The position numbers and the translations under genes are program-made. 35,480 nt of DNA from Ferrovibrio sp. (GTDB taxonomy: Bacteria > Pseudomonadota > Alphaproteobacteria > Ferrovibrionales > Ferrovibrionaceae), in NCBI RefSeq assembly GCF_002796975.1, contig NZ_PEKV01000012.1, positions 315,941-351,420 on the forward strand. Direction: 5' to 3'. Positions 26,848 through 34,911 of the stretch are shown piece after piece. Within the stretch, counting starts at the first letter, position 1, and each line of letters begins with the position of its first letter. Under the pieces are notes generated by a model, which ran no database searches, was not told where the DNA came from, and saw only the letters and a list, made by a program, of their open reading frames with translations.

Positions 26848-28496
26848 AGCTGCAGCATCCTGCTCGGATTGCGCAGCGGCAGATTGATCGTTGCCACGGT
26901 GCCCTTGCCGGGCTGCGAGTCCAGGTCGAGGCTGCCGCCATGCAGTTCGGCCAGCGATTTCACCAGCGGCAGGCCCAGCCCGGTGCCCTGATGCTCGCGG
27001 CTCAGCACGCCGCGCACCTGACCGAACGGCGCCAGCGCCTTGGGAATGTCCTGTGCCGACATGCCCACGCCGGTATCGTGCACGGCAATCTTCAGGATGC
27101 GATTGGCCACGTTGGCGGCGACCCAGGCACGTCCGCCGCGCGGCGTGAACTTCACCGCGTTGCTCAGCAGGTTGAGCAGCATCTGCCGCAGCATGCGCTC
27201 GTCGGCCTGCAGGTCCGGCAGATTGTCGGGGATATCGGCGCTTAAGTTTACGCCGGCGCGGTCGGCCTGCATCTGCATCATTTCCAGACTGTCGATGATC
27301 ACCAGACCGGGCCGCAGCGTTTCGATATGCGGTTCCATGCGGCCGGCTTCCACCTTGGCCAGATCCAGCACGTCGTTGATCAGTTGCAGCAGGTGTTCGC
27401 CCGACTTGCGGATATCGTCGACGTATTCCAGCTGCTTCGGCGGCATCGCGCCGAAATAGCCCGCCAGCAGCGATTCCGAAAAACCGATGATGGCATTCAG
27501 CGGCGTGCGGAATTCGTGGCTCATATTGGCAAGGAATGCACTCTTCGAACGGTTGGCCACCTCGGCCATTTCCTTGGCGTGCAGAAGTTCGCGTTCGGTG
27601 GCTTCGCGCTCGGCGATGTATTTGGTCAGCGCGACGGTACGCTCATCGACGCGCGCTTCCAGCGTATCGGCCAGGTCGCGCAGCTGGTCCTGCGTGCGGC
27701 GAAGTTCTGTGATGTCGGAATAGGAGGTGACGAAACCGATATCGGGGATTGGCGTGCCGATGATTTCCAGCACCCGGCCGTTCGGGCGGCGGCGCTGCAA
27801 GCGATGCGGCATGAAGTTGTGAGCCAGTGCGACACGCTCAGCCACCATCTCGTCCACGTTGCCGGAGCCATATTCGCCATGCTCGACATTCCAGCGCACG
27901 AAGCGTTCGAACGGCGTGCCGGGCGTACCCAGTTCGGCCGGATATTCCAGCAGGTCAATGAAACGCTGGTTGCACATCACCAGATTCAGGCTGGTGTCGA
28001 ACAGGGTGATGCCGTGGCTGATCGTGCCCAGCACCACATCCAGCATGCGGTTCTTGTCGCGCAGTTCGGCGGTACGGCCCTGGACGGCATCTTCCAGTTC
28101 CTCGCGCACGCGTAGCAGCGCCTGTTCGTTGCGCCGCCGTTCGGTGATGTCGGTATAGACTGCGACCCAGCCGCCATTGGGCAGCGGGGCGCCGCGAACT
28201 TCCAGAATGGTGCCGTTCGGTCGTTCGCGCTCGAACTGGTGATGTTCGAATTTGCGCACCAGCGCGAGACGCGCCTGCACGATGGTTTCGACGTCGCCGG
28301 CCCCGTATTCGCCGCGTTCGGCGTTGTAGCGGAAGAAATCTTCCACCGAGGTGCCGGGCGTGCCGAAGGTATCGGGAAATTCCAGCAGGTCGAGGTAGCG
28401 GCGATTGCAGGCAATCAGCTGCAGCGCGCCGTCAAAGATGCTGATCCCCTGGTCTAGCTGGTCCAGCCCCTGCAGGAGGTGCACATTCTGGTGCAT
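26844..28496 (-). CDS. PAS-domain sensor histidine kinase (orphan)
   Basis: This 550-residue cytoplasmic kinase has two PAS_7-type sensor domains (about residues 1-118 and 145-263). They are clearly duplicates: LDQGISIFDGALQLIACNRRYLDLLEFP in the first against SHGITLFDTSLNLVMCNQRFIDLLEYP in the second. A coiled coil (about 265-315) leads to the HisKA site MSHEFRTPLNAIIGFSE with His327. The ATPase has the N box LLNLLSNAVKFT, G1 DTGVGM and G2 GTGLGLPLVKSL. The start was set at ATG 28496 (MHQNVHLLQGLDQ); a TTG at 28532 is in frame. No response regulator is adjacent. No membrane segment is visible, so the signal is probably internal. Confidence 0.9.
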   Translation of the reverse strand: MHQNVHLLQGLDQLDQGISIFDGALQLIACNRRYLDLLEFPDTFGTPGTSVEDFFRYNAERGEYGAGDVETIVQARLALVRKFEHHQFERERPNGTILEVRGAPLPNGGWVAVYTDITERRRNEQALLRVREELEDAVQGRTAELRDKNRMLDVVLGTISHGITLFDTSLNLVMCNQRFIDLLEYPAELGTPGTPFERFVRWNVEHGEYGSGNVDEMVAERVALAHNFMPHRLQRRRPNGRVLEIIGTPIPDIGFVTSYSDITELRRTQDQLRDLADTLEARVDERTVALTKYIAEREATERELLHAKEMAEVANRSKSAFLANMSHEFRTPLNAIIGFSESLLAGYFGAMPPKQLEYVDDIRKSGEHLLQLINDVLDLAKVEAGRMEPHIETLRPGLVIIDSLEMMQMQADRAGVNLSADIPDNLPDLQADERMLRQMLLNLLSNAVKFTPRGGRAWVAANVANRILKIAVHDTGVGMSAQDIPKALAPFGQVRGVLSREHQGTGLGLPLVKSLAELHGGSLDLDSQPGKGTVATINLPLRNPSRMLQL

Positions 28497-28601
28497 TCCG
28501 CCGAGTTCCTTGCCTGTTACCCTGGCGACCAAGCTAAACCTTTGGCAGCCGGAAAAAAATGGCGGAACGGCGCATCAATCCGTGATGACCGCCCGGCCAT
28601 G

Positions 28602-28626
28602 AAAAAAGCCGCCTTGCGGGCGGCTT
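28602..28626 (-). terminator. intrinsic terminator of rpsU
   Basis: On the minus strand AAGCCGCC-CGCAA-GGCGGCTT is followed by a T run (complement of six A at 28602-28607). It lies 32 bases after the rpsU stop. Confidence 0.9.
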
Positions 28627-28658
28627 GATTCGCGTCTCGATAAACCAGAAGGCGTCGA

Positions 28659-28865
28659 TTACATCGAACCTTCGCGCTGGGCGCGCTTGCGGGCCAGCTT
28701 GCGGGCGCGGCGGATGGCTTCAGCCTTCTCGCGGGCGCGGCGTTCCGAGGGCTTCTCGTAGTGGCCGCGCAGCTTCATCTCGCGGAAAATGCCTTCGCGC
28801 TGCATCTTCTTCTTGAGCGCCTTCAGCGCCTGATCGACATTGTTATCACGAACCAGAACCTGCAC
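28659..28865 (-). CDS. rpsU: 30S ribosomal protein bS21
   Basis: The 68-residue product is a small, basic ribosomal protein needed for translation initiation. [20 protein letters not shown] at the N-terminus, [20 protein letters not shown] and the Arg/Lys-rich tail are characteristic. The start codon is GTG at 28865, as the family N-terminus begins there; AAGGATGG lies nine bases upstream. It is divergent from def and the COQ9-family gene, a known alphaproteobacterial arrangement. Confidence 0.97.
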   Translation of the reverse strand: MQVLVRDNNVDQALKALKKKMQREGIFREMKLRGHYEKPSERRAREKAEAIRRARKLARKRAQREGSM

Positions 28866-29067
28866 GTCGGTTCCATCCTTTCAGGTCAAAGAATTCCGTT
28901 TGCGGAGCCTCTGCTCCGACGAGTGGCGGGTTCTAACATGCTGATCCGGCTTTGTGAAGTCGCTTCGTGGATATCCGGGCGCAATCTGGATTTATGTCTA
29001 AACTATTGGTAACAAAAGTATATTCCGGTGACTTGGCCGCGCGGGCGCTCTGTCCTAGGCTGCAGAT

Positions 29068-29601
29068 ATGGCAATTCTCAAGATCGCGAAGATGGGGCAT
29101 CCGGTTCTGGCCCGCCCGGCCGACTCGGTTCCCGACCCGACGGCCCCGGAAATCCGGCAGCTGATCGAGGATATGGTCGATACCATGATCGATGCGCCGG
29201 GCCAGGGCCTGGCCGCGCCGCAGGTGCATGTGCCGCTGCGGGTGGCGGTTTTTCTCACCCCGGACGAAGGTGACGGCAAGCGCGAGCTGGTGACCCTGGT
29301 GAACCCGAAATGGGAGCCTGCCGGTCCGGAGCAGGATATGGCCTGGGAAGGCTGCCTGTCGGTGCCGGGCATGCGCGGCCTGGTGCCGCGTTACACCAGT
29401 ATTCGTTACGAGGGCATCTTGCCCGACGGCAGCCGGCTGGAACGCGAGGTCGGCGGCTGGCATGCCCGCGTGGTGCAGCATGAACTGGATCATCTGGACG
29501 GCATCCTGTATCCGCAGCGCATGACCGATCTGAAGGATCTGGTCTTCGAGAGCGAGCTGCGGCATCGCGCAGCACTCCGCCCGCAGGAGGAAGAGGAATG
29601 A
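29068..29601 (+). CDS. def: peptide deformylase
   Basis: The enzyme removes the formyl group from the first methionine of new proteins. The 177-residue protein has all three motifs: GQGLAAPQ (about residues 46-53), WEGCLSVPG (Cys metal ligand, about 92-100) and VVQHELDHLDGILY (HExxH, about 134-147). Its stop overlaps the next gene in ATGA. A second PDF gene may exist elsewhere, as many alphaproteobacteria have more than one. The C-terminus ends in a short acidic run. No strong ribosome site precedes the ATG. Confidence 0.96.
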   Translation: MAILKIAKMGHPVLARPADSVPDPTAPEIRQLIEDMVDTMIDAPGQGLAAPQVHVPLRVAVFLTPDEGDGKRELVTLVNPKWEPAGPEQDMAWEGCLSVPGMRGLVPRYTSIRYEGILPDGSRLEREVGGWHARVVQHELDHLDGILYPQRMTDLKDLVFESELRHRAALRPQEEEE

Positions 29602-30233
29602 CTGACGACCATCTCCTGACTGAAAAGCGCGCCCTGCTGGAGGCCATGCTGCCGCATGTGCCCTTCGACGGCTGGACCGCCAAGGCACTCAATCTCGCCG
29701 CGCGCGATGCCGGTCTCGATACCGGCGTGGTGCTGCGCGCCTTTCCCGGCGGTGCCGCCGATGTGCTGGATTTCTGGGTGAGCGAGACCGATGCCGCCAT
29801 GCTGCGCGTGCTGGAGGGCCGCGACCTTGCCGCCATGAAGGTGCGCGAGCGCGTCAAGCTGGCGGTGATGACGCGGCTGGAACTGGCGGCCCCGCATCGT
29901 GAAGCCGTGCGCCGCGCGCTGACCTTGGAGGCCCTGCCGCAGCATGCGCCGCGTGCGCTGAAGCAGCTTTACCGCACGGTGGATGCGATCTGGTATGCCG
30001 CCGGCGACACCGCGACCGACTTCAACTTTTACACCAAGCGCATGCTGCTGGCCGGCGTTTACGGCGCCACGCTGTTGCACTGGCTGGATGACAAGTCGGA
30101 AAACTTCGCCGGTACCTCGGCCTTTGTCGATCGTCGGCTGGCGGATGTGATGCGCATCGAGAAGGCCAAGAGCAAGCTTGCCAAACTGGCCGACCGGCTG
30201 CCGAACCCGTTCCGCAACCTGCGGCGGGCGTAG
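29598..30233 (+). CDS. COQ9-family protein
   Basis: COQ9 is a lipid-binding helper of ubiquinone biosynthesis (with Coq7 in eukaryotes); bacterial members are known as 'rpsU-divergently transcribed' proteins, which fits this position exactly. The protein has 211 residues and is all helical: EAMLPHVPFDGWTAKALNLAARDAG at the N-terminus, then FPGGAADVLDFW, and ALKQLYRTVDAIWYAAGDTATDFNFYTKRMLLAGVY in the conserved core (about 120-155). It is coupled to def by ATGA. Whether it acts in ubiquinone synthesis in this bacterium is inferred from the family. Confidence 0.9.
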   Translation: MTDDHLLTEKRALLEAMLPHVPFDGWTAKALNLAARDAGLDTGVVLRAFPGGAADVLDFWVSETDAAMLRVLEGRDLAAMKVRERVKLAVMTRLELAAPHREAVRRALTLEALPQHAPRALKQLYRTVDAIWYAAGDTATDFNFYTKRMLLAGVYGATLLHWLDDKSENFAGTSAFVDRRLADVMRIEKAKSKLAKLADRLPNPFRNLRRA

Positions 30234-30253
30234 CTTTAGATTTTCAGAAGAGT

Positions 30254-30604
30254 TTAGGCGACGACGCTGAGGAACTGGCCGACCACGGCCGGCTTCTGCA
30301 CCGGCGTGGTGCTGCCGTTGCGGCTGTAGTTCAGCAACGGTGCTTCGTCGTTGCCCGGGGAACCTGAGGACGTACCGGCGCCAGAACCGCTGCCCTGCTG
30401 CGAGGACGACTGCGAATACTGCTGCGGCTCGGTCTGTTCGACCGGCGCGTCGGTGAGATAGGAGGTGAAGCGGCTGACCTGCGCATACTGCTGCACGGCC
30501 GCATTGTCGGTGCTGCTGATCAGGGCATTCTTCGTCGGTCGCTGCGGGGTAGTCCGCGCAACGCCGGAAAGACCAGCACTGATATTCTCGACCGACATGA
30601 TCAT
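30254..30604 (-). CDS. Ser/Gln/Gly-rich small protein of unknown function
   Basis: I do not recognise this 116-residue protein. It has no signal peptide or membrane segment. The middle (about residues 55-85) is low-complexity and rich in Ser, Gln and Gly (QYSQSSSQQGSGSG), and the rest is polar, so it is probably partly disordered. The second ATG (30598) is better placed behind an AGG than the first. A good promoter and a palindrome lie upstream (30635-30685), which supports expression. The 3' end faces the COQ9-family gene 20 bases away. It might be a secreted or surface/motility-related protein, given the CtrA-like site, but this is speculation. Confidence 0.6.
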   Translation of the reverse strand: MIMSVENISAGLSGVARTTPQRPTKNALISSTDNAAVQQYAQVSRFTSYLTDAPVEQTEPQQYSQSSSQQGSGSGAGTSSGSPGNDEAPLLNYSRNGSTTPVQKPAVVGQFLSVVA

Positions 30605-30634
30605 CCTGTCGCCAGACCCTATTTGGCCAGCGAT

Positions 30635-30685
30635 ATGGTTAACAAAGATTAACCATCATTATAGCGAAGGCTCGTCCGACCGCAA
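30635..30685 (-). promoter_or_regulatory. promoter with CtrA-like palindrome
   Basis: On the minus strand TTGCGG (30685-30680), 16 bases, then TATAAT (30663-30658) form a good sigma-70 promoter. Directly downstream is a perfect 8-base inverted repeat ATGGTTAA / TTAACCAT (30635-30656) with a 6-base centre. TTAACCAT is the half-site known for the cell-cycle regulator CtrA, whose usual full site is TTAA-N7-TTAA; here the gap is six. Placement just after the -10 suggests repression. Confidence 0.6.
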
Positions 30686-30713
30686 GCCGAGAATGGCGGT
30701 GCGACAGTTTGAC

Positions 30714-31799
30714 TTATGGTTGTGGGGCGTGTCCGGAGGGGTAAAGCCGGTTGACATGGCCCATTTTGCGCCCGGGACGGGCTTCGGCCTTGCCGTAGAG
30801 GTGCAGTTTGGCATTCGGCTCAGCCAAAAGTGCCGGCCAGGCGTCGATTTCGTCGCCGATCAGGTTCTCCATCACGGCGTCGCAGAGCCGGTCGGCCGAC
30901 CCGAGCGGCAGGCCGCAGATCGCCCGGATATGCTGCTCGAACTGCGAGGTGACGGCGGCATCCATGGTCCAGTGGCCGGAGTTGTGTACCCGCGGCGCCA
31001 TCTCGTTGACCAGGACCCGGTCGCCGCAGTCGAACAACTCGACCGCCAGCGTGCCGACATAGTCGAGGCCATCGGCCAGGCTCGCGGCGATCTGCTCGGC
31101 CTGAGCGGCCAGCGCGGGCTCGATGATGGCCGGCGCATGGGTCCGCCACAGGATGTGGTTGCGATGGATATTCTCGACCGGACCCCAGGAGGCGACCTCG
31201 CCATCCAGCCCGCGCGCCAGCACCACCGAAAGCTCGCGTTTGAAGCTGACGAAACCTTCGGCAACCAGATGATCGGATGTCAGCGCGGCGAAAGCGGAGG
31301 CGGCCTCTTCGCGTTTCGTGACCTTCACCTGGCCCTTGCCGTCATAGCCCATGCGGCAGGTCTTCAGCACCAGCGGCAGGCCGAGCGCATCGATGGCAGC
31401 TTCGAGATCGGCGACGGAGCCGACCTTGCGCCACGGCGCTGTCGCGATGCCGCGGTCGTTGCAAAACTGCTTTTCGAACAGGCGGTCCTGGCTGATGCGC
31501 AAAGCTTCCGTGCCCGGACGAACCGGCACGATCTTTGAAATCGCAGCGACCGGATCGAAGGGGATATTCTCGAATTCGTAGGTCACGACATCGCAGGCGC
31601 GCGCGAAGGCCGCCATCGCCGCAGCGTCGGTGTAGTCGGCGCGGGTGAATGTCGTGGCGACCTCTGCGGCCGGCGGATCGGCCTCGGGCGCGAAGATATG
31701 ACAGTGATAGCCGAGCCGGCTGGCCGCATTGGCCAGCATGCGGCCGAGCTGGCCGCCGCCGAGAATGCCGATCATGCTGCCGGGCGCGAGAGCGCTCAC
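30714..31799 (-). CDS. purK: N5-carboxyaminoimidazole ribonucleotide synthase
   Basis: PurK makes N5-CAIR from AIR, bicarbonate and ATP in purine synthesis. The 361-residue ATP-grasp protein has [16 protein letters not shown] at the N-terminus, YEFENIP (about residues 73-79), the ATP loop [12 protein letters not shown] and [18 protein letters not shown] near the end. The start is GTG at 31799, overlapping the purE stop in GTGA; an ATG at 31775 is the next candidate. It is the second gene of a purE-purK operon. Confidence 0.96.
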   Translation of the reverse strand: MSALAPGSMIGILGGGQLGRMLANAASRLGYHCHIFAPEADPPAAEVATTFTRADYTDAAAMAAFARACDVVTYEFENIPFDPVAAISKIVPVRPGTEALRISQDRLFEKQFCNDRGIATAPWRKVGSVADLEAAIDALGLPLVLKTCRMGYDGKGQVKVTKREEAASAFAALTSDHLVAEGFVSFKRELSVVLARGLDGEVASWGPVENIHRNHILWRTHAPAIIEPALAAQAEQIAASLADGLDYVGTLAVELFDCGDRVLVNEMAPRVHNSGHWTMDAAVTSQFEQHIRAICGLPLGSADRLCDAVMENLIGDEIDAWPALLAEPNAKLHLYGKAEARPGRKMGHVNRLYPSGHAPQP

Positions 31800-32314
31800 T
31801 TAGCCGTCTTCTTCTTTTTCTCAGAGACGGGCGCGGGCTTGATCGCCCTGGTCTGCTTCGCGCGCCAGGCCTGCAGGCGCTTCGACAAGGCCGGATTGTT
31901 CAACGCCAGAATGGCGGCGGCGAGCAAACCGGCATTGATCGCGCCGGCCTTGCCGACGGCGAGCGCGCCGACCGGAATGCCGCCGGGCATCTGCTGAATC
32001 GAGAGCAGCGAGTCGAGGCCCTTCAATGCGCGACTCTCCACCGGTACGCCCAGCACCGGCAGATGCGTCATCGCTGCGGCCATGCCGGGCAGATGCGCTG
32101 CACCGCCGGCGCCGGCGATGATCACCTGGATGCCGCGCTCATGTGCGCTGTGGGCATAATCGTACAGCCGCTGCGGCGTGCGATGCGCCGACACGATGCG
32201 GTGTTCGGCCGGCACCTTCAGCGCGGCGAGCACCTCGGCGGCATGTTCCATGGTGGCCCAGTCGGACTGGCTGCCCATGATAATCCCGACCAGCGGACCT
32301 TTACGCGGCGCCAT
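31796..32314 (-). CDS. purE: N5-carboxyaminoimidazole ribonucleotide mutase
   Basis: PurE moves the carboxyl group of N5-CAIR to give CAIR. The 172-residue protein has the motifs [13 protein letters not shown] (about residues 9-21), [12 protein letters not shown] (catalytic His) and [33 protein letters not shown] and [20 protein letters not shown] are also typical. The last about 15 residues (SEKKKKTAK) are a Lys-rich tail beyond the core. GGAG lies seven bases before the ATG. Confidence 0.97.
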   Translation of the reverse strand: MAPRKGPLVGIIMGSQSDWATMEHAAEVLAALKVPAEHRIVSAHRTPQRLYDYAHSAHERGIQVIIAGAGGAAHLPGMAAAMTHLPVLGVPVESRALKGLDSLLSIQQMPGGIPVGALAVGKAGAINAGLLAAAILALNNPALSKRLQAWRAKQTRAIKPAPVSEKKKKTAK

Positions 32315-32342
32315 GAGTTACTCCTGCAGCGGAAAGCGGCGG

Positions 32343-32370
32343 ATTATAGGGAGCCGAGAGGGGCTGTAAA
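32343..32370 (-). promoter_or_regulatory. purEK promoter
   Basis: On the minus strand TTTACA (32370-32365), 16 bases and TATAAT (32348-32343) form a strong sigma-70 promoter ending 28 bases before the purE start. No PurR-like operator was recognised. Confidence 0.7.
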
Positions 32371-32519
32371 GCCGGACCGTGAGGGCGGGGAAAAGCCTGG
32401 AATCGATGCGATTCCCCCTTGCTGGAATGCCCGGGCGATCCATGCTTTGTTAACGCCTCCTGCGGCATGAGTAATGCAGATTGCCGCCTCAGGTGGCATG
32501 GCCAGGAGAACGACGCAGC

Positions 32520-33278
32520 GTGAAGATCGAGGACCGTCGACCGGTCGGGCTGGGTTCCACGACCCCTATTGGGTCGGGCGGTGCTGCGCGTCCGGCCGTG
32601 GTGGTCCCGGCCCAGGGCACCGGCGGGGTGACGGCGACCACGGTCAATCCGGCCGCCACCGCCACCGTGATGGGCATCCCCGAACCCGAACTGACGCCGC
32701 GGGTGCGCGACGCGATCGTGCGGCTGATGGGCGAGGTCGACCAGCTGCGCAATGAGCTCAACCGCACGCGGCATCGCCTCGCCGAACTCGAACGCCTAGC
32801 CGACCGCGATACGCTGACGCCGCTGTATAACCGCCGCGCCTTCGTGCGTGAACTGTCGCGCTCTATGGCCCATGTCGAACGCTACGGCCGCCCGTCCTGC
32901 CTGATCTATTTCGATCTGAACGGCCTGAAGGACATCAACGACCGGCATGGCCACGGTGCCGGCGATGCCGCGCTGATCCAAGTCGGCCAGATCCTGCTCG
33001 ACAATACGCGCGAATTCGACGTGGTCGCCCGGCTCGGCGGCGACGAATACGGCGTGATCCTCAGCGAGACCGATGCCCAGGTCGGCCGCGAGAAGGCCGA
33101 GCAGCTGGCCGAGGCGATCCGCCGCCGGCCGCTGCACTGGGAAGGCAAAAGCCTGCCACTCGACGCCGCCTATGGCGTCTATCCGCTCAAGCCCGGCGAA
33201 GACCCCGGCTCGGCGCTGGCCGCGGCCGACCAGATGATGTACAGCCACAAGCTTTCCCGCCGCACGGCCCGGGGTTAG
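32520..33278 (+). CDS. GGDEF diguanylate cyclase
   Basis: This 252-residue cytoplasmic protein would make the second messenger c-di-GMP. The first about 55 residues are Gly/Ala/Thr/Pro-rich and probably disordered. A short coiled coil (about 65-95) leads to the GGDEF domain (DRDTLTPLYNRRAF to the end). The active site is RLGGDEYGV (173-177 GGDEY, an allowed variant of GGDEF) with FDLNGLKDIND as the metal loop. The product-inhibition I-site REFD lies five residues before it, so an active, feedback-controlled enzyme is likely. The GTG at 32520 with AGGAG 11 bases upstream was preferred to a TTG at 32481. A TTAAC (32450) upstream may be a regulator half-site. Confidence 0.88.
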   Translation: MKIEDRRPVGLGSTTPIGSGGAARPAVVVPAQGTGGVTATTVNPAATATVMGIPEPELTPRVRDAIVRLMGEVDQLRNELNRTRHRLAELERLADRDTLTPLYNRRAFVRELSRSMAHVERYGRPSCLIYFDLNGLKDINDRHGHGAGDAALIQVGQILLDNTREFDVVARLGGDEYGVILSETDAQVGREKAEQLAEAIRRRPLHWEGKSLPLDAAYGVYPLKPGEDPGSALAAADQMMYSHKLSRRTARG

Positions 33279-33338
33279 TCTTGTCTTTTCAGTAGCTTAT
33301 CAGCATCTGAAGCAGTGTGCCCGGGCCGTTGGCCGGTG

Positions 33339-33396
33339 CTTATTCCCGCCTTATAAGATGCTTATTCGGTCTTATAAGACTCTTATTTCTCCTTAT
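33339..33396 (+). repeat. helically phased CTTAT array
   Basis: Six exact CTTAT motifs start at 33339, 33350, 33361, 33371, 33382 and 33392, spaced 11, 11, 10, 11 and 10 bases. A seventh at 33296 is 43 bases (about four turns) before the first. Bases between them vary (TCCCGC, AAGATG, TCGGT, AAGAC, TTCTC). The array ends about 34 bases before the -35 of a good promoter, so it spans roughly -126 to -69 relative to the expected transcription start. CTTAT is the complement of the ATAAG motif in the array at 7482-7633. The 210-base gap 33279-33488 holds nothing else but this array and the promoter. Confidence 0.85.
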
Positions 33397-33429
33397 TCCG
33401 TGGAACATCGCCGTGAAACCTCTGGCGGC

Positions 33430-33458
33430 TTGCCTCGGGTCAAACGGGAACATATAAT
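33430..33458 (+). promoter_or_regulatory. sigma-70 promoter of the TfoX-like gene
   Basis: TTGCCT (33430-33435), 17 bases and TATAAT (33453-33458) form a near-consensus promoter. The expected start is near 33465, about 24 bases before the ATG at 33489. The phased CTTAT array lies directly upstream. Confidence 0.75.
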
Positions 33459-33488
33459 GAACATATTTCCGGTTTCAAGGGGGTGGGC

Positions 33489-33932
33489 ATGCCAGCCGAC
33501 AGCGATTTCGTCGACTACGTCTTCGACTGCCTGGCCGCCGCCAGAGTGGGCCCGGTGACACGCGAGCGGCTGTTCAGCGGCAGCGGGTTGCGCATTGACG
33601 GTGAACTCTTTGGCGTGATCCTGCGCGGCACGCTGTATTTCGTGGTCGACGACCAGACCCGGCCGCGCTTTGTCGAAGCCGGCATGGGGCCCTTCACCTA
33701 CAGCCGCAAGAGCGTGCAGCGGAAGATCGAGCGCTGGTACGAACTGCCGGAAGACGTGCTGCTCGATCCGTCCGACCTGCGCGACTGGGTGCATGAAGCA
33801 TTGGCAGCCTTCCGTCGCACGGCAAAGCCGGAACCGAAGAAAAAACCTGCGGCGAAGAAGATCGTGAAGAAACCTGCCGCGAAAAAACCGACTGCCAAAA
33901 AGCCGGCGAAAAAGCGCGCGATCAAACGCTAG
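33489..33932 (+). CDS. TfoX N-domain protein with histone-H1-like tail
   Basis: The first about 105 residues match the TfoX/Sxy N-terminal domain: GPVTRERLFSGSGLRIDGELFGVILRGTLYFVVDD and MGPFTYSRKSVQRKIERWYELPEDVL. Sxy/TfoX controls natural competence in gammaproteobacteria, but the stand-alone N-domain in alphaproteobacteria has no known role. The last about 40 residues (KPEPKKKPAAKKIVKKPAAK and so on) are a repeated Lys-Pro-Ala tail like histone H1 and would bind DNA non-specifically. GGGGG lies seven bases before the ATG at 33489; a GTG at 33483 adds two residues. It overlaps the convergent LysR gene by four bases at the 3' ends. Confidence 0.82.
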   Translation: MPADSDFVDYVFDCLAAARVGPVTRERLFSGSGLRIDGELFGVILRGTLYFVVDDQTRPRFVEAGMGPFTYSRKSVQRKIERWYELPEDVLLDPSDLRDWVHEALAAFRRTAKPEPKKKPAAKKIVKKPAAKKPTAKKPAKKRAIKR

Positions 33933-34789
33933 GCGGCCTCGCTGCGCAATTCCGCCGTCAGATGCTCGGCCAGCGCGCGCGTGGCCGGGGTCTGTCGCCG
34001 CGGCGCCGTATACAGCGCGATCTCCGACAGCGGCAGCGGCGGCAAATCATCAGCCTCGTCGAGCAGCCGCAGACCCGGCCGCGCCGTGCCGGCCTTCACC
34101 ACCGTCACCGCCATGCCGGCCGCCGCAGCGGCTTCGACCGCGCCGATGCTGGAACTGCTGAATACGATGCGCCACGACCGCCGCGCCTTGTTCAGCGCCT
34201 CCAGCGCCCATTCGCGATACATGTTGCCGGCCTTGAGCAGCGCCAGCGGCAGCGCGCCGTCGGCGGGAAAGGTGTTGCTGTCGGAAAACGCCCAGGAGGT
34301 GCGCTCGATACGCAGTACCTCGCCCTTGCCGGCGCCGTAGCGCTGGGTCGCCAGAACGAGATCGAACTCGTCGCCGAGCTGTTTCAATAGATCGCGGGTG
34401 AAGCCGGTGGTGACTTCCAGTTCGATCTCCGGGTGCTGGCGACTGAAGCGCGCCAGCGCATCGGGCAGGATGCTGGTGGCGTAATCGTCCATCACCGCCA
34501 GCCGCACGGTGCCGCGCAGGTCGCGCGCGCCGATCACATCCAGCGCCTCGTCATGCAGGGCAATAATGCGCCGCGCATAGCCGAGCAGTTCCTCGCCGCG
34601 TGGCGTCAGCGCCACGCCCTGCGGTGAACGGTCCAATAAATGTTGCCGCGTGATTTCCTCCAGCCGGCGGATCTGCATGCTGATGGCCGATTGGGAGCGG
34701 CCGAGGATGGCGGCGGCGCGGGAAAAGCCCTTCTGCTCGACCACGGCGGTGAAACAGCGCAGCAGGTCGACATCGATATTGCGAAGCAT
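33929..34789 (-). CDS. LysR-family regulator divergent from ilvD
   Basis: This 286-residue regulator has an N-terminal winged helix (about 4-62: DLLRCFTAVVEQKGFSRAAAILGRSQSAIS, then MQIRRLEEITRQHLLDR) and a periplasmic-binding-like effector domain (from about 83: VRLAVMDDYATSILPDALARF). The start at 34789 was preferred because MLRNIDVDLLR is the usual family N-terminus and GGAG lies upstream; the frame continues to 34816. Caulobacter has a LysR-type gene, ilvR, divergent from ilvD, and this gene could be the counterpart. Its ligand is unknown. Confidence 0.88.
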   Translation of the reverse strand: MLRNIDVDLLRCFTAVVEQKGFSRAAAILGRSQSAISMQIRRLEEITRQHLLDRSPQGVALTPRGEELLGYARRIIALHDEALDVIGARDLRGTVRLAVMDDYATSILPDALARFSRQHPEIELEVTTGFTRDLLKQLGDEFDLVLATQRYGAGKGEVLRIERTSWAFSDSNTFPADGALPLALLKAGNMYREWALEALNKARRSWRIVFSSSSIGAVEAAAAAGMAVTVVKAGTARPGLRLLDEADDLPPLPLSEIALYTAPRRQTPATRALAEHLTAELRSEAA

Positions 34790-34810
34790 GCCGGGTCTCC
34801 GGATAGGCAT

Positions 34811-34858
34811 CATCATGAAATCAAATTATACCTATCATTATAATTCATTTCGGTGATG
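34811..34858. promoter_or_regulatory. AT-rich dyad between the LysR gene and ilvD
   Basis: Nested inverted repeats centre near 34834: AATTATA (34824-34830) and TATAATT (34839-34845) eight bases apart, then GAAAT (34817-34821) and ATTTC (34847-34851), then CATCA (34811-34815) and TGATG (34854-34858). The central arms contain a TATAAT on each strand, so two back-to-back -10 elements may overlap one operator. The layout suits a LysR-type protein controlling itself and ilvD. Confidence 0.6.
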
Positions 34859-34911
34859 CTGTCTTTGCCTCCAGGATGCGGGCCCGTCTTTCCGCCAGCA
34901 CCGGAGTCCCC

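Noticed and set aside
30465..31538. Plus-strand 357-residue frame opposite purK
   Set aside because: Antisense shadow; purK is clear on the minus strand.
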